Under the pieces are notes generated by a model. The model did no database searches. It saw only the letters and a program-made list of their open reading frames with translations, and was not told the origin of the DNA. Of a stretch of DNA of 47,284 nucleotides, positions 11,301-18,162 are shown piece after piece (the first letter of the stretch is position 1; each line of letters starts with the position of its first letter). Origin of the DNA: Candidatus Magasanikiibacteriota bacterium (GTDB lineage Bacteria > Patescibacteriota > Patescibacteriia > Magasanikbacterales > UBA922); NCBI GenBank assembly GCA_002716765.1, contig PBBY01000003.1:1-47284 (forward strand), in the 5' to 3' direction. A program made the position numbers and the translations under genes.

Positions 11301-14300
11301 ATCATCTACGGTATTAAATGTGTCCCAAAGCGGTTGACAGCCAATAGCTTTTTCTCGGCATAATCGCTCAAATCCTGTTGCATGTCGTACTTGTTCTGAA
11401 TTATTTTCTATAGCATATTCTCTACAACCCAAAGCTTCTCCAGGAAAACCATTTGCTGGAGTACTATCACAAGCAAGTGGTACTTCGTACAATTCCGGAC
11501 GAACCTTCCACGCATCTTTAATAAGGTATTTTTTGTCTTGTACACGAATAAGCCTAACATTGTCTATAAAATAAACTCCAGCACCATCGCGATTAAAAGC
11601 TAATTTTACCACCTCTTCTGGATTTACAGTATCCTTTTCTATAGTAATTGGCCCAAGTCTGTACTCTTGCCACGCAGACCCAAGAGATATATTTTCTGTA
11701 AATACACCAAGCGATGAAACGTCTTGTTCTAATGTTATATTAAGTGTAAGAACACCTTGTTCTCCACGAAAAACTCCACGTTGTGCCCAGAAATGGAGTT
11801 CGTATAAAGTGTCTTCATTTGCTTCCATACTTCCCGGAAGGATTTCTTTGTGGACACTATTTTCATCTACACGAAGTGAGTGTAATCCAACATCTGTTGC
11901 TTGTGCGGCAACTCGAATAGTATTATTCTCTGGTTTCCATCCTTCTTTTGCTCTTGTCAGTGCCTCTTCGCTATCGCCACTTGGTTCAAAAGAGTCTAAA
12001 AACAATTCCTCTATATTGTCTGCTGTGTTTCCAGCATAAGCCCTACATCCACTGGTATTTTCAAAACAGGTTTGCGATTCGTTTGTTCCAACCATTGCCA
12101 TATAAACACAAACACCATCGCGGATTTTTCCTCCACCAACACAACGTGTACAGCTATTATCTTCAAAAGTACCGCCACGCTCTTCACATATTCGCTCACC
12201 TAAATTTTCTTGTTTGTAGAGATTTGTTATGGTTTTTCGTAATGGATGACAGTCTTCTGAAACAGTAATAAGCCCTTCTAAGATTCTATATGTTACCTCA
12301 CCATCTGTGTTATATAATGCTAAACATTCTGGTGGTGCAATTTGTGCATCTTCTGCTAATTCCTCTCTATTTCTAATTTTATTGCTATAGGTTTCTGCAT
12401 TACAGACATCGGCAAATTGATTTAAAACTTCTGGAGTATCGTCGGCATACATTGGTGTATCTTGAGTAAAATCACTATACCCAATATCACCTTCGACAGC
12501 ATTTAAGTATGCAAGATCGTTGTTATTAATCCCACGCAATGTGTGCGTACGTAATACAAACCCTGACTGCTCTGACCCTTCCCAAGAATAAAATGTATTC
12601 TCTGTAACTATATCCCCTGGTTCTTCACAATATTTAAATTTTGTGTAATACTCTAGACCCTCTCCGCCACGCTCTACTGCGTCTAAATTAGTAAACTCGT
12701 CACAGCCAATGTGTTCTGCGGCACAAACCAAACCATTTTCTTGCATATATGTTTCTGCAATTTGCGGAATGAAGTGTAATGGAAACACCTCTTCCTCAAA
12801 ACCTTGTCCGGCTTGTTTGTACCCAACCTGTTTAAAAGTATCGTATCCGTTACATTCTGGTGCACACGCATATTCTGGGCCAATTTTTGCAGGAATTCTT
12901 ACTCCTCCATCTACTGGAATATATGCATCACACCCCACTTCTTCGGCAACACAAACTGCAGCAAAATTATTACAAGCAACATCATTTGACACACCGCTTC
13001 GTGCTTCTTGAATAGTGGTTGGCCATTCTGTTTGCGACGTGTTTTGTTCGGTATCATAACACCCAAGATAGTCTGGTGCCTTCTTAATATGAATTGGTGA
13101 TTTTGTATTATTTTCTATTCTTTGGACAAAAGAATCGGTTTCATCTGTAATATAAGCACCAGTACTTTCTCTTGCAGCCACATACATTGCACTACACCCA
13201 TCACTTTCTGGTTTACATTCATTTGCGGCATCGATAATCTTTTTTGTGAAAAAGCTTTTTTGATTTCTTCCTTGTTTCTTATATCTCTCATCAACTTGTA
13301 AAACACTGTACCAATCACCACCCTCTTTTTCTGTCGCAAAAGCTCTACACCCGGCATTATCCGCGGAGCACTGTCCATAGTCAACTGTTTTTGCCAAAAG
13401 AGATTCTACTTTTCCGGTTTCTTTTTGTGTAAATGTTTTACATGTTGCATATTGCTCGTCACAACTATTTCCTGGCATGCGCCATACATTTTTCTGTTTT
13501 AGACAATACCCAAACTCCTCACATGTTTCGCTATTTTCTCGTTGTTTTAAACATGTTTGTAACCCAAAACATTGCTTTTGTCTGTTTGGTACGTTTTTTG
13601 AAACAAGTTCTGGACCATATGCTTCAAAGGCACATTGTGCTTGCGGTGCCTTTAATAACCAATTTGGGTTTATAAGGTTACACCACGGATACTGCCTGTC
13701 TGGAACTATATTACCATCGCGATCATACTTACAATCATAAAATCCATCAACAACTTCTTTAAGTGTTACTGGATTATCTGGATTGGATTTTTGTACCGCA
13801 ATCTCAAAGCCAAGTGGTAAAATACCAAATTTTCTTAATTTTTGTATATTAGAAAAACAAAATCTATCGGTAAGACACTCTCTAATAAGACGCTGATCTT
13901 GACTACTTCTTGGATGATCAGCATGTCTGATAGAAATAAGTTGAGCATTTCCGTTAAGTAAACGAGGATTTTCCATTGCTTTTGCAATAGTTAAAAATTC
14001 ATTTGGAGAAAATTTTAACGCATCGGCAAATGAAGAATTCATAGCACAGTTAAATTGTCCTGGATTTTCTGAAGGACAAGCCGATAATTCCGTAATAATG
14101 TCATATTCTTCTGCTGGCTTGAATTCTACGGTAAATAAATCAGCCAAACCAGCTTTTCCTTTTTCAATAGAAGATCGTGATGAATCTGCAGTGTAGGAAA
14201 AGATACCGCTTCCTGCACCACCGTCAGGCCCCTCAATTACTGTATCTTGTGTGTCTGATTCATCGGCAAAAAGTCCTTCTATAAGTCTGTTTACCAATGT

Positions 14301-15203
14301 TGAAACAAATGTGGTTAAAAAGGTGCTTCCGGCAATAATTGGCATAGACTCTAAATCCGAACCATAGGTTCCTGCAAGTTGTGTGGCTTGAATGTATTTT
14401 TGATGCACAGCTGTTAACCCTTCCTGCTCTTTTTTTGCATGTTGTGCAGGTTGTTTAATTTTGTTATCGATTTTTCCGGTTACCGGCTTAAACCCTTGTC
14501 CTTCTGTACGATCGGCTTTGGCACCAACAACAGCACTGGTCTTTATTGCGTTTACTTTACCCATGGCACCTGCCGCAATACCAAATTCACTTTGATCCAC
14601 ACTAAGGTTTGCTCCGAAAGATTCTGCTAAACCCTCTTCTGTTCCATATCGCTGCTTCCAAGCATCCCCATCAAACATTCCCCCTTCTGTAAGTTGCTGC
14701 CAACTACATGTTGGTTTTGGATCCCCAATACCGCTTAAATTTCCTAATCCTAATTGTAGGGAAATCTGACCTCCTAGATTTGGCATATTACACAAATCTA
14801 ATCCAAGCTCTTTTCCTAGGGTACCAACAGCATCTCCAGCAGCATCTTTACCAACTTTTTCAAAATATTCCCCAGGACTATCGCCAAATATTTGAGCCCC
14901 TTTTCCTTTTCCACCATAAGCAAGCCACACCGCTGCGTCATGTGCCAACTTATTCAGAAAAAACTGACCACCATGCAATAATGTGGTCATTGCTATAGTT
15001 TTAAATGATTTTCTAGTCATTTTTTCCGCCTTATCGGCATACCATATTAAAAACCTCTGCTGAATGGCTGCGTAATCAGTCACAGGCGCCGCCTGAACGG
15101 GTTGTGCAAAAAGAAAGATACCAAACACTTGTGAAAAAACAAAAAACAAAAGCACCAAAGAAAGTTTTATTTTTTGTGCTTTTTTCTTAAAAAAAGACTG
15201 CAT
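5304..15203 (-). CDS. giant secreted cysteine-rich protein, 3299 aa
   Basis: One uninterrupted frame of 9.9 kb. The N-terminus is a signal peptide: basic FKKKAQKIK, a long hydrophobic core, then PVQA before APVTD. Residues of about 600-1650 hold at least ten copies of a loose Cys module, C-x(4-8)-GC-x-x-(Y/F), for example CSADNAGCRAFA, CVAEEVGCDAYI, CFENTSGCRAYA and CQEEVSGCAAFG. Residues of about 1070-1225 read like a jelly-roll carbohydrate-binding module (LHFWAQRG, FIDNVRLIR). Near residue 3030 there is a Ca2+-loop-like DYDGDGNGDEF, followed by a PKD-like strand (IMVNWDDGN). No C-terminal anchor or membrane segment is visible. The many paired Cys suggest a disulfide-stabilised extracellular fibre or adhesin. 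It lies directly upstream of the VirB6-like gene. Function is inference. Confidence 0.85.
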   Translation of the reverse strand: MQSFFKKKAQKIKLSLVLLFFVFSQVFGIFLFAQPVQAAPVTDYAAIQQRFLIWYADKAEKMTRKSFKTIAMTTLLHGGQFFLNKLAHDAAVWLAYGGKGKGAQIFGDSPGEYFEKVGKDAAGDAVGTLGKELGLDLCNMPNLGGQISLQLGLGNLSGIGDPKPTCSWQQLTEGGMFDGDAWKQRYGTEEGLAESFGANLSVDQSEFGIAAGAMGKVNAIKTSAVVGAKADRTEGQGFKPVTGKIDNKIKQPAQHAKKEQEGLTAVHQKYIQATQLAGTYGSDLESMPIIAGSTFLTTFVSTLVNRLIEGLFADESDTQDTVIEGPDGGAGSGIFSYTADSSRSSIEKGKAGLADLFTVEFKPAEEYDIITELSACPSENPGQFNCAMNSSFADALKFSPNEFLTIAKAMENPRLLNGNAQLISIRHADHPRSSQDQRLIRECLTDRFCFSNIQKLRKFGILPLGFEIAVQKSNPDNPVTLKEVVDGFYDCKYDRDGNIVPDRQYPWCNLINPNWLLKAPQAQCAFEAYGPELVSKNVPNRQKQCFGLQTCLKQRENSETCEEFGYCLKQKNVWRMPGNSCDEQYATCKTFTQKETGKVESLLAKTVDYGQCSADNAGCRAFATEKEGGDWYSVLQVDERYKKQGRNQKSFFTKKIIDAANECKPESDGCSAMYVAARESTGAYITDETDSFVQRIENNTKSPIHIKKAPDYLGCYDTEQNTSQTEWPTTIQEARSGVSNDVACNNFAAVCVAEEVGCDAYIPVDGGVRIPAKIGPEYACAPECNGYDTFKQVGYKQAGQGFEEEVFPLHFIPQIAETYMQENGLVCAAEHIGCDEFTNLDAVERGGEGLEYYTKFKYCEEPGDIVTENTFYSWEGSEQSGFVLRTHTLRGINNNDLAYLNAVEGDIGYSDFTQDTPMYADDTPEVLNQFADVCNAETYSNKIRNREELAEDAQIAPPECLALYNTDGEVTYRILEGLITVSEDCHPLRKTITNLYKQENLGERICEERGGTFEDNSCTRCVGGGKIRDGVCVYMAMVGTNESQTCFENTSGCRAYAGNTADNIEELFLDSFEPSGDSEEALTRAKEGWKPENNTIRVAAQATDVGLHSLRVDENSVHKEILPGSMEANEDTLYELHFWAQRGVFRGEQGVLTLNITLEQDVSSLGVFTENISLGSAWQEYRLGPITIEKDTVNPEEVVKLAFNRDGAGVYFIDNVRLIRVQDKKYLIKDAWKVRPELYEVPLACDSTPANGFPGEALGCREYAIENNSEQVRHATGFERLCREKAIGCQPLWDTFNTVDDAHEVGSDAEKMHIYNAFCPRSGDGFEQQDCEISVPKQYSCEVVTGDQTCNIENDNIPSDEQECIAGGVAGDEGATCFKERKYTCTILAGEQGCYLREPIILEDAAVYRELAAFERQNVRISTTVIPADTLASEPIYLSVIPEHVCTESERGCMVVGLEEQILPDETADISYSYEDVMVKNDPDMYDSALCQEEVSGCAAFGHGASVWYFKDPTITGNKRCEYREKEDEDQEFFGWYLADQNVGFCEDNSTQICTEDIDCDGDSACINKGNVPCYANFIQGGSEYGIYANETFGNYDGYVGQCPVDQNLCTELIDPSDSSNLHPEGKPYYVIYNDKVTRDTADCEGKVGLLDGCVLFNKTDDVNKLYNSAALYDVSKRANPPYSAVPIVTAPQGIADTNLLLKVVRDRECSEWLACRSWKYDPITKQNLCSEFKACEGLPEAGETCGKWVDADDPENAQIQQTILTENLYKKRGTFWHAEDYVGYSLFKKYQVNNLRSISFSFGISEPDKDIQKIENTSYMLREATTTITGDEKDCVSTGTGVSAEYEPNWSNCGTEDGGRCYGGLCLYPIDGVFRTVVNTEDGIPISQDIKTLVKEIEKEKSQCKTYPEEDSPFPNDLLNKDETEVTSFIKDDSGYFRYYKKQTIDTYENANVCEQGNCSCEYTELTYRNGETDFWPIDGIEKDKQEYKEPKGICTAVDQEGGQKFVGIPCTIDGNECGPRESGGICSPVDKKYKRFGTQGYCLEYDDSRSVEYGFNTLCLTWLPLRISTSKFDVLASSQDAGYSLTLDAAEGDGGDGGQVYCTNSTDTKGGYYRSEMMSTDVYLPSDNEPGGDNDELRRAWATGGYTKGGNFQNRLQDGYFVNVTARSNCDSPFGINDMHADKRSCFSYCTDGGYKTAMCGNTSVLEDGLPRRYRMGYGMQALGAISTKKGLNINQDKNVPPINRKNILSNGVLTMEGDEGRQCEPGDSTCKKYLWDAEDLDKFVYRWFERNKGVKNITKGFVSLRTERLIDTRTVEYCKTCTTNNNPELRYVRETAPLFDLFKRYKWRTGFEYNYLEAVIQGCPCHENCLGGGLLGNNQGDGDFGNNQVDNGLGGQCDNVCSAGMWAAQDGCRKVEKEGFQPLEVPVFSRDHVISNDRKSLGFQDGDSDRVLPVGLLSSGISSLGILMHPKRFVSNNRFGTDKFYHTLHYKNSQGSIVFPALFSPGGTYASEITPTNVDADYVNRIFNEEDFRTRNKQTLIQHSSNNDPDNTIYGSDNTRALIKESFANSLNSSLKRHDVEKTIRDYDLDTVYFITTGIAQGLDDQVLPELFSLEVSLDINDLREKYEIGQSGEIRGELSEDPTVASSQCLGSNEEFPFGSEDDGIKGLYGDWRMNRRNKNACLNNREPEGNDRQGERALIGNYLIINPEKSNDYSELTDSVCNNQPCTALDERNTVSRRYFVIYYDNKLGNLINYANNRFFDPFDKDNECGIDNKKDDGKNWFAIGMDFNSDGEFLGYITKNCNNNPEEIAVPQLSIIATINDQCVEFASVYKEQGNPISETTNKAWTDRTWEGGEVPDDIGIKLEFNQTHQPYGSLPLENSDVQGSRLNTLRSITFIDNAVSDGVPYACQKRHIFLPSSRGDCRHDFSTEVPNAQPHVALRKIFAKTFNYVHLVGLNDDTNNFTYNTSLKDADFSIGIEEFKRVPKIYSTNPYTCGRGGQEGVCGLGERDNITVNGKNGTAADYDGDGNGDEFIDPVNNDIEYILVVGKESYSADIEFFAWADHNHMPIRRIMVNWDDGNITGRDKIGLYKNAKPLCENNNTKGQSSFDRCSYNTDILCEKESDICGFVHEGFQGQGDTPFGCEIGSKRKEFGNLPRACSEGPIRFGHAYICDEDMLTSDEYSLEVGDLLSKFGEELSGTQARLEEYGYESEDRICVFKPKVQVLDNWGWCNGFCGVEGEDNRYCHGAFEPDEEPQQEGDLVVKSNQCNGDNFLGQISDPWTEYNGYIIIAPEQ

Positions 15204-15242
15204 AGAAATATGTGGTAAAAATATGGGTCACATTAATCGATA

Positions 15243-15956
15243 TTATTCATTTCCTACTAGAGGTTGTTCTGCATGTGCAAGGTCTAGCTCAACAGACTCT
15301 TTATCTTCTTTCGTTTCTGTAATTGTTTCTTGGGTTTCTGGTGTATTTTCTGCAAAAATATTATTAACAATATTTATTAATTCTTTGTCTGAAATATTTC
15401 GTAATTGCCGCTCCGAAACCATACCAGAATCAAGGAGCATAGTTTTTACCTCTTGTGGATCTTGTAAAACCTCTTTGAATGTATTTATATCAACTTGGTT
15501 TTGAAATGGGGCAAACAAGTTATTTGCTTCAGCCTGTAATGATGGTGAAGTTGCCATTTCTTGGTTTACTGTTGGTAATGCATCTGCCGGAGCGCTGCAA
15601 ATTTTACCAATCGGACAATTTGGGTCTTCGTTTTTATTTATTTCTTCCTTGTCTGTTACACCATCTGAATCGGTGTCTGGAATATATGCACTTGTATTAT
15701 AAAAAAATATTTCTTCATAATCACTTAGCCCGTCTTGATCGGTATCTATGGATTGCAAACGAACCATTTCTTGCTGCTCTAAGTCTTCGTACAATACAGA
15801 TGGTGTTTCTGGAGTAACATAAGCAAAAGGTCCGTAAATATTATTACGTAGTTGTAGAAACCCCAAACCAATAGTTAATAACGCAAAAACAAACAAAAGA
15901 GAAAAACCTACCTTTTGTTCTTTGGAAAGCGATTGTTTGTTTTGGTCATTGTACAT
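15243..15956 (-). CDS. membrane-anchored protein with TSP3-type Ca2+-binding repeats
   Basis: About 237 aa from ATG 15956. The upstream ATG at 16001 is rejected because it lies inside the terminator of the preceding gene. After a short basic start there is one membrane segment (VGFSLLFVFALLTIGLGF). Two thrombospondin type 3-like Ca2+ loops follow, DTDQDGLSDYEE and DTDSDGVTDKEE, then a CPIGKIC pair and an acidic, Thr/Glu-rich tail. TSP3 loops bind Ca2+ and are common in secreted proteins of CPR bacteria. The gene lies 39 nt upstream of the giant Cys-rich gene and is probably cotranscribed with it, so a role at the cell surface beside that protein is likely. The exact role is unknown. Confidence 0.8.
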   Translation of the reverse strand: MYNDQNKQSLSKEQKVGFSLLFVFALLTIGLGFLQLRNNIYGPFAYVTPETPSVLYEDLEQQEMVRLQSIDTDQDGLSDYEEIFFYNTSAYIPDTDSDGVTDKEEINKNEDPNCPIGKICSAPADALPTVNQEMATSPSLQAEANNLFAPFQNQVDINTFKEVLQDPQEVKTMLLDSGMVSERQLRNISDKELINIVNNIFAENTPETQETITETKEDKESVELDLAHAEQPLVGNE

Positions 15957-15974
15957 ACATACAATTTTTCTCTT

Positions 15975-16003
15975 AGTATACCAAAAATTAAAACAATGCA
16001 CAA
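15975..16003 (-). promoter_or_regulatory. promoter of the TSP3-giant protein operon
   Basis: On the minus strand TTGTGC is followed, 17 bp later, by TATACT (15975-15980). It sits just past the rsmA terminator. The -10 lies 18 nt before ATG 15956, giving a leader of only about a dozen nt. Confidence 0.45.
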
Positions 16004-16026
16004 TTATTGTATGTGCATTGTTTTTT
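15986..16026 (-). terminator. intrinsic terminator after rsmA
   Basis: A 12-13 bp perfect stem (AAACAATGCACA / TGTGCATTGTTT) with a 9-nt loop is followed on the minus strand by TTTTAATTTTT. It ends the rsmA transcript and separates it from the export locus. Because of flanking T runs it may act in both directions. Confidence 0.85.
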
Positions 16027-16084
16027 ATACCAAAACTAAAGTCATGGTTTGTATACGAAAAGTATTCTATTGATATGTTTCTAC

Positions 16085-16921
16085 TTATTTACCCAAACAG
16101 ACCGCAAGCTGTTTCCATTGTGCAATAGATAATTCTTGTGCCCGAATTTTTGTATTTCCTGTCACCTCTTGCAAACACTCTTTTACCTGTTCGGGAGCTA
16201 TATGTAAACCATTTACCAAATTATGCCACAACTGCTTTCTTTTACTAGAGAAACCCGCTTTTACTATACGAAAAAATACATCACGTTCTTTTACATCTTT
16301 TTTCTCTATATGGGTAATTGCCAGAACTGCTGAATCAACCTTTGGTTCTGGCCAAAAAGCAGTTCGTGGCACCTTTGTTATAATTTTTGGTGTACCAAGA
16401 TATTGCACAGCAACCGACAAAAGACTCATGTTTCCTGGCACGGCACATATCCGATCCGCCACCTCTTTTTGCACCATTACCACCATTTTTTCTGGAGGAT
16501 GTTCTGCTTCTAAAAAAAGACGCAATATTTGCGATGTAATTTGATAGGGTAAATTTGCCACCACTTTGTATGTCTCTTTTTTGGGGATATGTTCTGGTAC
16601 AGTTTTTAATGCATTTCCCCAAATAACAGAAAGAGTGTTACATGTAGATTCTTTTTGATCCCAGTATGGTTGCAACTTTTTTTCTATTTCAAAACTAACT
16701 ACGTTTTTTGCGCGTGGTAATAAGGCAAAAGTAAGCACACCAAGCCCTGGACCAACCTCAAAAACACAGTCTTCTTTTTGTATATCCGCAGCTGCACATA
16801 TTGCATCAATGGCACGTGAAGAAATAAGATAGTTCTGACCAAAATGTTTTGATGGGGTAAGATTGTGTGTATTCAAAATATGTTTTATATTCTGAATATT
16901 ATATAGTGATACAGTATCCAT
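16085..16921 (-). CDS. rsmA: 16S rRNA (adenine1518/1519-N6)-dimethyltransferase
   Basis: 278 aa, the normal length for RsmA/KsgA, which dimethylates two adjacent adenines near the 3' end of 16S rRNA using SAM late in 30S assembly. The N-terminal SKHFGQNYL and the SAM-binding motif I (FEVGPGLGVLTFALL) are clear. The catalytic NLPY motif is at about residue 124 (VVANLPYQITS). The C-terminal helical domain contains FWPEPKVDSAVLAI, typical of the family. The start is ATG 16921. There is no SD, and a TATAGT hexamer lies only 8 nt upstream of the ATG, which suggests a nearly leaderless message. Terminators bound the gene on both sides, so it is probably monocistronic. Confidence 0.97.
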   Translation of the reverse strand: MDTVSLYNIQNIKHILNTHNLTPSKHFGQNYLISSRAIDAICAAADIQKEDCVFEVGPGLGVLTFALLPRAKNVVSFEIEKKLQPYWDQKESTCNTLSVIWGNALKTVPEHIPKKETYKVVANLPYQITSQILRLFLEAEHPPEKMVVMVQKEVADRICAVPGNMSLLSVAVQYLGTPKIITKVPRTAFWPEPKVDSAVLAITHIEKKDVKERDVFFRIVKAGFSSKRKQLWHNLVNGLHIAPEQVKECLQEVTGNTKIRAQELSIAQWKQLAVCLGK

Positions 16922-16929
16922 ATATAAAG

Positions 16930-16935
16930 ACTATA
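16930..16935 (-). promoter_or_regulatory. -10 element of rsmA, leaderless arrangement
   Basis: TATAGT on the minus strand ends 8 nt before the rsmA ATG. A start site 6-8 nt downstream of the -10 would fall at or next to the initiation codon. The -35 region is weak (TTTTAT). Confidence 0.35.
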
Positions 16936-16954
16936 ACATAAAGTGTTCCAAAAT

Positions 16955-16979
16955 AAAAAGAAGCCCTGAGCAACAGGGC
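16955..16979 (-). terminator. intrinsic terminator after the RNB-like gene
   Basis: GCCCTG / CAGGGC stem with a 5-nt loop, followed on the minus strand by TTCTTTTTATTTT. It lies 28 nt beyond the stop codon of the RNB-like gene. Confidence 0.8.
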
Positions 16980-17006
16980 AAAAAAGAAAAAACATGGTGG
17001 CGTAAT

Positions 17007-18068
17007 CTAGGATCGATTTAACTCATTAACGATCCTGCCAATGTCATTATCACTTAAAAAATATTCCTCTCCACGTAAGAACATTGCGAGATTTACTATG
17101 TTGAGTAACCCAACTATAGTCCGAATAGGAGTCGTGAACCAGGCATATTCCCGTACTGCCAAACGATAGTGACCCAATGGACTTACAGAGAAAAATGCTG
17201 GAACCCCTTCTATTTTACTATATACATCTTTTTCTAAAAGAATACACATGTGCTCGACACTTTTATAAAAGGTATAGCCTAATACCGCATCCCTTAGTTT
17301 TTCTAGAAAACTTTTGGAAGATTGCTGTATTGATATATTAAAACCAAATACCTTTTTTTCTACCTTTCCGGCATTTCTGTATATTATTGGTACATTGTAT
17401 TCCGTACAATACACCGAAAGAGTCGTATTAATAAACACAGATAGCTCCTCTACAACAGCCTTAGCCAGGTCCACACTATTTTTTCCTGATGACCCTTCTA
17501 AAAAGTTATCAAATGCACGAATATTCTCTGATGCAACCCAAGCCCCCCGATCAATACGATAAGCACACAAGGCACTTGCAAGACGGGTAACATCTTGTGC
17601 AACCTCTGAAAAAATGGTTTGGTCTTGCATAGTATCAGCAAACCCTTGGAAAGTAACCCTCTTTTCGTTAAGAAATACAGTTTCGTAAATAACCACATCT
17701 CCGTTAACTAAAAATTCAGCATCTAGCGGTATGTCCACAGAAATAACTTTTCGCTCTGCCTCTTGGAGCAGTAGACTCAGCACCTGCTGTTCTCTTGTAG
17801 TAAAAATTGTGAAACCGTAGGGACTAGAGTCTTGATTATTCCGAATTTTATCACAAAGTGCATCTACAAAGAAATCCTTCCCTTTATCAGCAACAAAATT
17901 TTCCACCTGCTGTAACGGGTTTACTAAATGCATTGAAAAAATCCAGCCGGTAGATGTTGGTTTCATCCAAAATGCCTGCTCTGGAATTTTTGTCCTTTGA
18001 CTATCGAGGGTAATACCTCTCGGATACGGTGTATCTACTGGATGATATGTGACCGTTTGCGCATTCAT
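17007..18068 (-). CDS. degenerate RNB (RNase II/R-like) domain protein, likely catalytically dead
   Basis: 353 aa from ATG 18068, preceded by an SD-like AAGGAAAGGG; a longer frame to 18209 would overlap the upstream gene. The order of motifs follows an RNB exonuclease domain. ITLDSQRTKIPEQAF lies where RNase II has its metal-binding aspartate cluster. SVYCTEYNVPIIYRNAG matches the helix ending in the YR segment, and FTTPIRTIVGLLNIVNL matches the terminal TSPIRRY-DL-hRqL signature. Only the first aspartate of the cluster remains; the others read K, I, E and Q. The cold-shock and S1 RNA-binding domains of RNase II/R are absent. I infer an RNB-fold protein that may bind RNA but is unlikely to hydrolyse it. 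It has its own promoter and terminator. Confidence 0.65.
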   Translation of the reverse strand: MNAQTVTYHPVDTPYPRGITLDSQRTKIPEQAFWMKPTSTGWIFSMHLVNPLQQVENFVADKGKDFFVDALCDKIRNNQDSSPYGFTIFTTREQQVLSLLLQEAERKVISVDIPLDAEFLVNGDVVIYETVFLNEKRVTFQGFADTMQDQTIFSEVAQDVTRLASALCAYRIDRGAWVASENIRAFDNFLEGSSGKNSVDLAKAVVEELSVFINTTLSVYCTEYNVPIIYRNAGKVEKKVFGFNISIQQSSKSFLEKLRDAVLGYTFYKSVEHMCILLEKDVYSKIEGVPAFFSVSPLGHYRLAVREYAWFTTPIRTIVGLLNIVNLAMFLRGEEYFLSDNDIGRIVNELNRS

Positions 18069-18114
18069 AATCCATACCCTTTCCTTTCTTTTTTTGTGTA
18101 TGATTACACGCTCT

Positions 18115-18143
18115 ACACTACTAGAAAAAACCACTTTTGTCAA
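18115..18143 (-). promoter_or_regulatory. promoter of the RNB-like gene
   Basis: Perfect TTGACA (18138-18143, minus strand), a 17-bp spacer, then TAGTGT, a weak -10. The predicted start is about 40 nt upstream of ATG 18068. Confidence 0.5.
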
Positions 18144-18162
18144 GGGTACTATACACAAAGTG

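Noticed and set aside
15957-16001. Upstream ATG 16001 as start of the TSP3-repeat protein
   Set aside because: It lies within the stem of the rsmA terminator and upstream of the -10 of the gene's own promoter. ATG 15956 is used instead.
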